From assembly GCA_905235325.1 (NCBI GenBank), contig CAJOLE010000004.1:1-54542 (forward strand): 54,542 bases of DNA, in the 5' to 3' direction. Below, piece by piece: positions 25,308 through 34,400 of the stretch. This stretch comes from an uncultured Prevotella sp. (GTDB lineage: Bacteria > Bacteroidota > Bacteroidia > Bacteroidales > Bacteroidaceae). The position numbers and the translations under genes were made by a program. Position 1 is the stretch's first letter, and the number at the start of each line of letters is the position of its first letter. Below the pieces are notes generated by a model. That model ran no database searches and was not told the origin of the DNA. It saw nothing but the letters and a program-made list of their open reading frames with translations.

Positions 25308-28300
25308 TTAGAATGTGATGTTAGTACCGAACACGAAACTACGGGCACGCGGGTAGCGGTTGTAGTCCATACCGCAGGTCAGACCCGTCTGGATGTCAAC
25401 CTCGGGGTCGTAGCCGGAGTAACCAGTAATGATGAACAGGTTCGAGGTCGAGACATAGAAGCGGGCTTTCGTCAGGCCGGTCTTCTGGATGAGTTTCTTC
25501 GGCAGAGTGTAGCCCAAGGTGATGTCCGAGCAGCGCAGGAACGAGCCGTCCTCGATGAAGTACGACTGTGTGAGCTTCGTCTGCACGTCTGCGGGGTTCC
25601 ACAGCGAGCGGTTCTGGTTGGCGCGCTTGTAGATGTTCACGCAGTCGTCGACGTAGTAGAGCTTGTAGAGGATGTCGCCCTTCGTGCCGCTGAGCGTCCC
25701 GTCGATGTCGTTGTACTGCCAGCCGTCGGCGAAGTCAGAGAGCACGTTGTAGAACTTGTTCTTGTTCTTCTCCGACGACGACAGGGTATAGGCCGTGGCG
25801 TTGTTAATGTCGAAGTCGAGCATATAGGTAAAGTTAGCCGTGAAGTCGAAGTCCTTCCACTGGCCGCTCAGTCCGAAACCGCCTTGGAACTTCGGGTTGG
25901 TGTTACCGATGACGGTACGGTCGTTCTCGGTGATGCGGCCGTCGCCGTCGAGGTCCTTGAACTTAATCTTACCCGGCAGTGTGGCGATGCCCGACTCGGT
26001 AGAGCCCGACACGTCGTTGATGACCGTCACGTAGCCGTCGGCGCGCGGCGCGCAGTTGGCCGATGTACCGTTGTCGGCAGCGCTTGAGCCCCAGGGCACG
26101 GCCTGGTAGTTGTTCAGCGGGTCGAAGTAGAACTCGTCGAACTGGTAGAGCCCGTCGTAGACGAAGCCGTAGATGAGTCCCACCTCGTCGCCTACGCGGA
26201 GGCAGTAGTCGTTGTAGCTCGACTTCCAGCGGTTGTTCTGGTCCCAGACGACGTCGTCGGTGCCGTTCAGCTTGTCGATCTTCATCTTGTTGTGGCCGAA
26301 GGTCAGGCTGGCGCTCAGCACGTAGTCCTTACCCTGCAGGATGTCGCCGCTGATGGAGAGCTCGATACCCTTGTTGGTCACCTTACCGATGTTCTGCATC
26401 TGGTTGGTGTAGCCTAAGGGCGTGAGGTCAGAGCGGTAGAGCAGGTCGCGGGTGGTGTTCCAGTAGAACTCGGGCGTGATGGTCAGTCGGCCGTTGAACA
26501 GTGAGATGTCGGCCGCCAGGTTGCGGGTGATGGTTGTCTCCCACTTGATTTTGTGGTTGTAGAACTGGTCGCCGCTGTTGTTGCCGTAGTACTTCTCGCC
26601 CAGCGTGGTGGCCTCGCCGAAGCCGGGTCCGCCCTGCGCATTGATGGCGTTGAGCTCGCGCCAGAGGTCATCGTTGATGCGGTTGTTGCCTGCCAGACCG
26701 TAGGCGACGCGGATCTTCAGCTGGGTAATCCAGTCGATGTCCTTCATGAACGGCTCCTCAGACAGTGTCCAGGCACCCGAGATAGAGGGGAAGTAGCCCC
26801 ACTGGTAGCCCGGAGCGAACTTCGTCGAGCCGTCGGCGCGCATCGTGGCCGAGAGCAGGTACTTGTGCTTGTAGTTGTAGCTGGCCTGTCCGAAGAACGA
26901 TGCCATGCGGTCGGGCGTCGACAGGCTGGTCTCGGTGCTGTAGGGCGTACCGAACTTCATGTTGTCCCATGCCTCGCGGGCCGTGAACGAACGTGGGAAG
27001 AGGTTGTTGACCTCGGTATTGGTGCGCGTCTGCGAGTTGTAGATTTCCTGACCGAGGAGGAACGACAGGTTGTGGTCGTCCTTGATGCTCATCGCGTAGT
27101 TGGCCGTGTTCGTCCAGACGTAGTTCAGACGGAAGCGGTTGTCGAGCTGAGCCAGAGGCTGGCCCTTGTTCTCGAGTTTCTGACCCTCGCTGGTCAGTGC
27201 GCCCCAGAAGCGGCTCTGGTCAATCCAGCGCAGGCCGATGGTGCCCTCAGTGCGGAGCGTCAGTCCCTTGATGGGTTTCCAGTCGAGAGCCAGGCTGTTG
27301 GTATAGGTATAGGAGTGCTTGATGAGCTGGTTGATGGCGATGTCGCTCTTCGGGTTGGTGTAGTTGAAGAGCTCCTCTTCGTCGGGGTCGGCATAGCTTG
27401 GGTCGATGTAGCCGAACTCGCGCAGACCGTTGGTCGGGCGATACTTCAGCACGTCGATGATGCCGCCCGTGCCCACATTGTCGCCACCGGCACCCTCGTC
27501 GCGGCGGAAGGTGAACTTCGGGTTGAACTGCATCGAGAGCTTGTCGCTCAGCTTGACGTTGGTCTTGAAGTTCAGGTTTGTGCGGCGCACGCCCGAGCCG
27601 AGGATGATACCCTTGTCCTCGGACTGCGTCAGCGAGACGTTGAACTTCACCTTGTCCGAACCGCCACCGATGGTCACGTTCGTCGAGTAGTTCACGGGCG
27701 TCTCGCCCATCACCTCGTCCTGCCAGTCGTGAGAGGGCAGAGTAGAGTACATATCGAGGTCGTAGGGGTTGCCGAAGTTGGCCTTGAAGAACTTGGCGTT
27801 CGACGAGCGCGTACCGTTGTTGGCGTGCCACTGGTACTGGTAGTTGGCAAACTCCTGGGCGTTCATCAGGTCGAGCTTCTTGGCCAGATGGCTGATGTTC
27901 AGGTTGCCGTTGAAGGTCACCTGCACCTTGCCCTCCTGGGCCGATTTCGTGGTGACGACCACAACGCCGTTACCGCCCTTCGCACCGTAGATGGCGGTCA
28001 GGGAGGCGTCCTTCAGCACGTCGATGGAGGCAATGTCCGACGGGGGAATGTCGTTGATGTTGTCTACCTGGAAGCCGTCGACGATGTAGAGCGGGTCGTT
28101 CGACTGGGTCACTGACGTGCCGCCGCGCACGCGGATGTTGACGTCGGCACCGGGCTGACCGTCGACCGTGGTCACCTGCACGCCCGAAATCTTACCCTGC
28201 AGGGCAACGGCGGCCGATGTCACGGGGACAACTTCCAGTTTCTTACCCGAGATGGAGCCGACCGAGCCGGTCAGGTCCTTACGGGCCTTGCTGGTGTAGC

Positions 28301-28631
28301 CTACGACGACCACCTCCTCGAGTGCGGCGTTGTCGTCCTTCAGTTCCACCTTCATGTCCTGCGAGGCCGTCACGTCCTGGCTCACCATACCGATGTAGGA
28401 GATGGTGACGGTCTTGCCTTTCTGCAGCTTCAGGGTGAAGTTACCGTCGAAGTCGGTCACTGCAGCGTTTTTTGGGTTACCTTTCTCTACGACGGTTGCC
28501 CCGATGACGGGTTCGCCGGTAGAGTCTGTAACCGTACCCTTGGCCGTGGTCTGTGCTGCTGCACGTCCGGCAGTCAAGAGTAGGCACAACAAGAGTGTTG
28601 TCCGGATAATACGCTTCAATTTAACAGACAT
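25308..28631 (-). CDS. susC: SusC/RagA-family TonB-linked outer-membrane transporter
   Basis: 1107 residues. After the signal peptide comes a carboxypeptidase-D-like domain (about 28-110, KGTVTDSTGEPVIGATVVEKG to ISYIGM), a TonB-interaction VVVVGYTS stretch, the plug (about 115-235, ALQGKISGVQV and DVNIRVRGGTSVTQSNDPLYIVDG) and a long barrel ending in SFVFGTNITF. It imports oligosaccharides together with SusD. It is first in a five-gene minus-strand block, with repeat island 3 directly upstream. Confidence 0.96.
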   Translation of the reverse strand: MSVKLKRIIRTTLLLCLLLTAGRAAAQTTAKGTVTDSTGEPVIGATVVEKGNPKNAAVTDFDGNFTLKLQKGKTVTISYIGMVSQDVTASQDMKVELKDDNAALEEVVVVGYTSKARKDLTGSVGSISGKKLEVVPVTSAAVALQGKISGVQVTTVDGQPGADVNIRVRGGTSVTQSNDPLYIVDGFQVDNINDIPPSDIASIDVLKDASLTAIYGAKGGNGVVVVTTKSAQEGKVQVTFNGNLNISHLAKKLDLMNAQEFANYQYQWHANNGTRSSNAKFFKANFGNPYDLDMYSTLPSHDWQDEVMGETPVNYSTNVTIGGGSDKVKFNVSLTQSEDKGIILGSGVRRTNLNFKTNVKLSDKLSMQFNPKFTFRRDEGAGGDNVGTGGIIDVLKYRPTNGLREFGYIDPSYADPDEEELFNYTNPKSDIAINQLIKHSYTYTNSLALDWKPIKGLTLRTEGTIGLRWIDQSRFWGALTSEGQKLENKGQPLAQLDNRFRLNYVWTNTANYAMSIKDDHNLSFLLGQEIYNSQTRTNTEVNNLFPRSFTAREAWDNMKFGTPYSTETSLSTPDRMASFFGQASYNYKHKYLLSATMRADGSTKFAPGYQWGYFPSISGAWTLSEEPFMKDIDWITQLKIRVAYGLAGNNRINDDLWRELNAINAQGGPGFGEATTLGEKYYGNNSGDQFYNHKIKWETTITRNLAADISLFNGRLTITPEFYWNTTRDLLYRSDLTPLGYTNQMQNIGKVTNKGIELSISGDILQGKDYVLSASLTFGHNKMKIDKLNGTDDVVWDQNNRWKSSYNDYCLRVGDEVGLIYGFVYDGLYQFDEFYFDPLNNYQAVPWGSSAADNGTSANCAPRADGYVTVINDVSGSTESGIATLPGKIKFKDLDGDGRITENDRTVIGNTNPKFQGGFGLSGQWKDFDFTANFTYMLDFDINNATAYTLSSSEKNKNKFYNVLSDFADGWQYNDIDGTLSGTKGDILYKLYYVDDCVNIYKRANQNRSLWNPADVQTKLTQSYFIEDGSFLRCSDITLGYTLPKKLIQKTGLTKARFYVSTSNLFIITGYSGYDPEVDIQTGLTCGMDYNRYPRARSFVFGTNITF

Positions 28632-28716
28632 AGATTTTTTAGTAGTTTTAATAAATATTATTAGTTTTTCTCCTTCGGCGTTTGTAAGTTTTATACGTTA
28701 TTAGTAATTCTTGGTG

Positions 28717-28724
28717 CAAAATTA
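28717..28724 (-). promoter_or_regulatory. Candidate -7 element upstream of susC
   Basis: TAatTTTG on the minus strand, followed by GC, lies about 85 bp before the susC start. No good TTTG is found at the expected -33 distance, so the promoter may depend on an activator encoded elsewhere. Confidence 0.4.
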
Positions 28725-28791
28725 CAAAATAAAATCGGAAAAGATAAAAAGTCGGGTGACTATTTCCTCGCAAACGTTTGCGTTTTTTCAA

Positions 28792-28896
28792 CAAGACCCG
28801 CCGCCTTTTTTGCAAAACCCGCCGCCTTTTCGGCAAAACCCGCCGCCTTTTCGGCAAGACCCGCCGCCTTTTCGGCAAGACCCGCCGCCTTTTGAA
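28792..28896. repeat. Intergenic repeat island 3: 21-nt tandem repeat, 5 units
   Basis: Five consecutive 21-nt units (28792, 28813, 28834, 28855, 28876) carry CCCGCCGCCTTTT, the reverse complement of the unit in island 1. An aggtgtaggttcaggtgtcgg repeat follows at about 28979-29000. The region 28632-29196 otherwise holds only the candidate susC promoter and the inverted repeat at 29092-29158. Confidence 0.9.
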
Positions 28897-29091
28897 AGTT
28901 CCACGCCGTGGTAAACTTCCGTTTTCATTGTCGTTTTGGTTTAGGGTTTCGTCTTGGTTTTCTGTCTGCCTGCTGCCAAGGTGTAGGTTCAGGTGTCGGT
29001 TCCGGCCCCGGCGCAGGCCTGAAAGCCCCCTTTTCGCCCTGCGTCCTTACGGCTTGACCCTATATATATAGTTGTTATTTGTACTTTTTAT

Positions 29092-29158
29092 CCTACACTT
29101 CCTACACTTCCTACACCTAAAAAAGTCAGGCAGGTGTAGGAAGTGCAGGAAGTGTAGG
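29092..29158. terminator. 27-bp inverted repeat after the second pectate lyase
   Basis: Arms 29092-29118 and 29132-29158 are complementary at 26 of 27 positions around a 13-nt loop. Each arm is itself made of CCTACACTT repeats. It lies 38 bp after the PL1 stop and could terminate that transcript, but it is built from the same repeat units as the intergenic islands, so its primary nature may be a repeat element. Confidence 0.55.
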
Positions 29159-29196
29159 TTGTTTCCTGCGATTCGTAATTAGGCAATGCCGGCGCG

Positions 29197-31377
29197 TCAG
29201 TGCCTGGCGGTGATGATCAGCTTCCGACCGTCCTTGACGACTACGCCCTTGTAGCCCGCTGTCGCGGGGCGGCCGTCGAGACGGCGCGGGGTGTGTCGGC
29301 GGGCGTCGGTTGTGACGGAGCTGACGGCCGTGGCACCGTCGGTGACGACGGCGACGTAGAAGACACCGCTCTCGCCGGAGCCGCGCCTGATCTGGTGGCT
29401 GCCTGGGGCGACGCCGCTGACGGTGTAGACGCGCACGTCCTGACTGCCTGTCGGCGTGGTGGCCGCGTCGGCGGTCAGCTCCTCGCCGTCGAACTTCAGC
29501 GAGTGGCTGCTCCATACAGACTGTACGATGGTGACAGTAGCCGTGGCCGTGGTCGTGAAGGCAATGACGGTGGTGCCCTCCATCTTCAGACCTTGGTTGA
29601 ACTGCAGCCCGTCGTAGGAGCCTGTAAATTTCGAGTTGAAATTGTGCTTGCCGTCACCATACGTAAAAAAACCGGCAGGCGACTCGATGTCGGAGCCGTT
29701 GAACGATACGGTGTAGGCCGTGCCCTCCGCCTGGGGTGCTGGACCGTTGTCGCTGAGGTCGAGCCCTAACGTGTTGACAGCCTCCACCCGCGTGCCGTCG
29801 GCCTTGTTGTAGGCGGGATAGTAGTCCTTGGCAGCGTCGTCGGCATCGGCGTTGCCGCTGAGCATGATGTCCTGCACCAGCGAGTTGGCGTAGACCTCGA
29901 GGTTGGTGTAGTACTTTGCCGGGTCGAGCGTGAAGGCGGCGGCGTCGGCGGCGCTGTTCGGGTTCAGCCCGTTGGCCGTCTCCCAGTCGTCGGGAATGCC
30001 GTCGCGGTCGGTGTCGAATCCGGCTTCGCGGCTGCCAGTGCCGAAGTTGGCCTCGGTGTAGCCGTTGACGTCGCTGACCACGTCGATGCGCCCCGGCTTC
30101 TTGGTGACCGAGCCGCTGTAGGTGGCCGTGCCGCTGCGGGCCTCGTCGAAGTAGCGCCGGTCCACCTCGTCGCTGTTGAGCGAGGCACCTGCCAGCGAGA
30201 GCACCTTGTCGAAGGCCGTTGCGGCGCTGTGGGTGGTCACCTCGCCCGTGGGTGCCGGCTCGTCGAGCTGGATGCAGACGCAGTCGGTGCCCGCCGCGTT
30301 CTTGACGTAGTCCACGTCGTCGCCGTTGTAGTGCTTGGGGTCGGGGCTGTAGTGCTTGCCGCCGATGGTGTAGGTGCCGTCGTCGTAGGCCATGTCCGAC
30401 CAGCCCGCATTGGCGTTGCTGTTAATCTGGTTGCCACTGAGGTAGTAGCGGCTGGTCATGGTCCAGTAGGTGGGGTAGCCCTCGGAGTTGCCGTTGGCCC
30501 CGACGGTGACGGTGGTCAGCCGCGTGGTGGCGGCGGCGGGTCCCGTCTTGTAGTAGTTGCCCACCATGTTGATCTTGCCGCCGCCGGGCCCGCCGTAGCA
30601 GCCGTTGCCGCAGTTGTAGATGACGCAGTTGCGCAGGTCGACGTTCTCGGCCTGGACGGTGTTCTGCCAGCGGTACTGTGTGTAGAGCTTGTTGCCCGTG
30701 TAGCCCGTCCAGTCGTAGCGCGCACCGTTGAAGCGGGGCGTGCGGTTGCTGTGGTGGATGAGCAGGTTGTGGTGGAAGGAGGCGAGCTTGCCGCCCCAGA
30801 TGCCGCCGTAGCCGTGGGCACCCTTGTTGTGGCCGGCGTTCACCAGACTCTCGCCGACGGTGGACCACTGCATGGTGAAGTTGTTGTTGTCGTAGAACGA
30901 GGCTACCTCGTCGATAGACCAGGAAAACGAGCAGTGGTCGATCATCAGGCCCGTGTAGTGGCGTGCCGTCGAGGCGTCGGCCCCGTCGTTGACGTCCTTC
31001 TCCTGTCCGCGGCGTATGCGGATGAATCGCATCACGATGTTGTTGCCGGCGGGGTTGACGTTGTAGTAGCGCAGGGTGATGCCCGGTGCGGGGGCCGTCT
31101 GGCCGAGGATGGTGGTGTTGGCGCCGATGCTGACGTTGCTCCTTAGGGCGATGACGCCGCCGACGTCGAATACGACCGTCTTCTTGTCGCTGCCGCTGAC
31201 GGCGGCGCGGAAGGAGCCTGTGCCCGAGTCGTTGAGATTGGTGACGTGGACAATCCTGCCGCCGCGTCCGCCGTTGGTGTAGCGTCCGTGGCCCTCGGCT
31301 CCGGGGAATGCCGGTGCCTGTGCCTGTGCGGCCAGCGTGAGGGCCGCGAGTGTGAGTATCGTGGTTAGTCTTTTCAT
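29197..31377 (-). CDS. Second pectate lyase, polysaccharide lyase family 1
   Basis: 726 residues with a signal peptide (MKRLTTILTLAALTLAAQAQ). PL1 features: AFPGAEGHGRYTNGGRGG at the mature start, LMIDHCSFSWSIDE, AHGYGGIWGG, SFHHNLLIHHSNRTPRF and NCVIYNCGNGCYGG. A calcium-binding DTDRDGIPDDWE motif follows near residue 460, and a beta-sandwich C-terminal region (about 540-690) precedes a short tail. It differs enough from the other PL1 in this locus to suggest a different chain position or methylation preference. It lies 32 bp after the trimodular gene, separated only by a TTTTAAG repeat, so the two probably share a transcript. Confidence 0.91.
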   Translation of the reverse strand: MKRLTTILTLAALTLAAQAQAPAFPGAEGHGRYTNGGRGGRIVHVTNLNDSGTGSFRAAVSGSDKKTVVFDVGGVIALRSNVSIGANTTILGQTAPAPGITLRYYNVNPAGNNIVMRFIRIRRGQEKDVNDGADASTARHYTGLMIDHCSFSWSIDEVASFYDNNNFTMQWSTVGESLVNAGHNKGAHGYGGIWGGKLASFHHNLLIHHSNRTPRFNGARYDWTGYTGNKLYTQYRWQNTVQAENVDLRNCVIYNCGNGCYGGPGGGKINMVGNYYKTGPAAATTRLTTVTVGANGNSEGYPTYWTMTSRYYLSGNQINSNANAGWSDMAYDDGTYTIGGKHYSPDPKHYNGDDVDYVKNAAGTDCVCIQLDEPAPTGEVTTHSAATAFDKVLSLAGASLNSDEVDRRYFDEARSGTATYSGSVTKKPGRIDVVSDVNGYTEANFGTGSREAGFDTDRDGIPDDWETANGLNPNSAADAAAFTLDPAKYYTNLEVYANSLVQDIMLSGNADADDAAKDYYPAYNKADGTRVEAVNTLGLDLSDNGPAPQAEGTAYTVSFNGSDIESPAGFFTYGDGKHNFNSKFTGSYDGLQFNQGLKMEGTTVIAFTTTATATVTIVQSVWSSHSLKFDGEELTADAATTPTGSQDVRVYTVSGVAPGSHQIRRGSGESGVFYVAVVTDGATAVSSVTTDARRHTPRRLDGRPATAGYKGVVVKDGRKLIITARH

Positions 31378-31402
31378 TTAAGTTTTAAGTTTTTAAGTTG
31401 AT
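31378..31402. repeat. TTTTAAGTTT repeat in the spacer upstream of the second PL1 gene
   Basis: A short run of ttaagttttaagtttttaag units, the same type as at 12306-12346 and inside the GH106 gene. Confidence 0.7.
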
Positions 31403-31409
31403 AGTTTGG

Positions 31410-34400
31410 TTATTGCATTCGTTGTAGTCCTTCCCAGCGCACGTTCCACGTGCCGTCCTGCGGGAATCCGGGGTTGTTGGGCGTGGGGCAGCCGTCCCAG
31501 CCGGCGCACATCATGGCGACGGCCGTCAGCAGTGCGCCGTTGCCGGGCAGGTAGACGCGCAGTCGGTCGGCGGTCTGGAAGTTATGGCCCTGCTTGAGGT
31601 AGGTGTTCTTCTGCGTGTCGATGAGCAGAGCCTGCAGGGCCGTCTCGGGCTGGCCGAGGCGGGCGGCGGCCATGGCCGTCATGCCGTAGTCCCAGCCCCA
31701 GGTGGTGGGCCAGTTCCAGTTCTGCATTACCCAGTTGAGGGTGTTTCTGGCTGCGATGGCATCGCAGCATACCGAACTGGAGGGGAGGAGGGCGAAGGGG
31801 CCGAGCACGGCGGGGTGGTCGTTGCGGCACTTCTCGGCGAAGGTCTCGGTGGAGACGGCGGGGGGTTGCGATGGCATCGCAACATACTCGACGGCATCGG
31901 TGTCGAAGGGGTCGAAGCTCTTCAGCGCCGTGGTCTTGCCTTTCGGCAGTCCGGCGGTGTAGATGCCGTCCTTCGTCATCGGCAGGGGCGAGAGGTTGTT
32001 GGCGATTCTGTCCCAGTCGGCATTGCGGGGCTTGCCCTGACGCTCGCGCCACTGGTTGGCCACCGTGAGTCCGTACTGCCAGTAGGCCAGCTCAAAGGGG
32101 TGGTTGTAAGAGAAGTCCTTCGACATCGACTCCTGCATGGCCGTGGCACCTTGCAGGTAGTACTGCTTGGTCTTGGCGTCGTAACTGACGAAGTCGGCCA
32201 TGAACTCAGCGGTCTCCTCCACCTGCCGGCCGTACTTGGCCAGCGTTGCGGCGGTGGGTTCGGCGCGGTACACGTCTTCAGCCATATATATATAATGTGG
32301 CTGCTGCCAGATGAGGAACGAGCCGGTGTTCGACGGTGCTTCGCCCGCCCAGGGGTCGGTCATCTTCATCCAGCGGATACCCTTGAAGCCCTGCCGCCGG
32401 GCTATCTTCTTGGCCTCAGGGTAGGCCGTGGTGTTGTACCAGTCGAGCACCTGGGCGACGACCTCGGGGCGGTTCCAGAGGGCGAAGTCGACCATGTGCC
32501 ACCAGGTCATTTCGAGGTGCGGGCGGCCGAACCACGAGTTGTAGGTCAGGCCGGTCTCCTGGGGCGGCAGCGAGTTCTTGCCTTGCAAGCGACCAGAGGT
32601 CGAGCGGGCGCAGTTCACCTGCGTGAGGTACTGCGAGAGGACGACGCGGCGCTCCAGTTCGCGGGCGCGCGGGTCGGTACACTGGCTGAAGTCGGCGATG
32701 GCTCCCTGCTGCCACCAGCGGTTCCATGAGCGGATGACGGCGCGCAGCTGCTCGTCGAAGACGAAGGCGGTGGGGGTGGGGGTGGCGATGACATCGCCAC
32801 ATACTGGACTGTAGTCGGCCTTGAAGGCGAGGACGTCGTCGGTGGTGGTCAGGGTGAAGTAGTGGCGGTCGCACTCGGTGAGGGTGGCCTGGCCTTGCCA
32901 GGTGAGGGTGAGATAGTAGCGGGAGCTGTCAAGTGTATGCTCAAGGACGGCCGTGTTGTCGCTGGTGGCAATGATGCGCGAGGTGTGGCGCTCGGGCTTG
33001 GTGAAGTCAGCGGCGGCGTCGGCGTGCTTGCCCGTAGGGTAGGGCAGGCGGATGCTGACGCGGGCGCGGCCGTCCTTCAGCAGCGGTGTCTTGATACGGT
33101 AGATGACGGCGTCCTGGTCCTGCAGGGCTGCCGTGGTGACGTCGGCGGGGCTGCCGTCGGCCACGAAGTGCGACTCAATCTTCCCGTCGTAGAGCCCCAG
33201 TTCCTGGCGGGTCTCCGTCAGGTCCTTCAGTTGTATGCGCTCTCCGTCGGCGCCTTTCAGCTCCAAGCCGATGGCACCGAGGTTCAGGCGGTGGGGGTTC
33301 ACGCGGAAGTACTGTGTAGCCTGGACATTGCGCTCAGTCACTCCCCCTTGGGGGGAGCTGGAGGGGGTTTTATACTCCACGGCGTAGACCTCGGGGTGGC
33401 CGTGGCCCAGGTCGAACGACTTCTCGCTCTCGTCGGGTGTCAGGCCGTTGGTGTTTTCGAACTTATGCCAGCCCCAGTCGGACATGGCTGTCAGAGGCAC
33501 ACCTGCCTCGTAGTCAAAAGGGAACGACTGCAGGCCGGTGACGTCGACCGTCGTTGCAAAGTGCCCGTTGCCCACCGTCAGCGAGGCCAGCGGGTCGGCC
33601 TCGGTGATGACGGGGTTGTTGCGGCTGACCACGGCCTGACGGTTGATCTCGGCGGTGGTGTTCTGCGTGTCGTAGCCCAGCTGCTCCATCTCTAACGATG
33701 CCCAGATGAACGGGCCGAGACCCTTGGCGTCGTTGTCGCGTATCTGCTCGGAGAGGTAGTAGGCGTAGCCTCCGTCGCGGCGGCGGTTCTCCTTGACCGT
33801 GCCCTTCGGGTTGACCTTCTTCATGGCGGCAACAACCTCGTCGGTGGCTGCCGGACCGAGACCTGCCACCGAGCAGCAGTTGGTCAGCGAGATGGTCTTG
33901 TCGGCCTCGACGCGGATGAAGTTGTTGATGATGCCGCGGTAGGCACGGATGCCGGCTTCGCGGTACTTGCTGCCGACGTAGCCCTTGCGGTAGGCTTTCA
34001 GCAAGGCGTAGGTGAACATGGCCGAGCAGGTGGCTTCGAGGTAATTCCCCTCGCGGCCTGGGCTGTCCATGACCTGATACCACGTGCCCGTCTGCTTGTC
34101 CTGCCACTTCAGGATGGCGTCGAAGTCCTTGCGCAGCAGGTCGACGACCTCGGAGCGGCGGCCGTAGGTCTCGGGCAGTGCATCGAGCACCTCGACGAGG
34201 GCCATCGTGTACCAGCCCTGGGCGCGGCCCCAGCAGTGCTGCGACAGGCCCGTCGCCGGGTCGGCCCAGAATGCCTTGCGCGTCTCGTCGTAGGCGTGGC
34301 GGTTCAGGCCCGTCTTCGGGTCGAGGGTGCGCTCGTAGGTAATCTTGAGCTGGTCGACGGCATCGTCGTAGATCTTCGTGGCGTTCTTCTTGTCGGTAAT

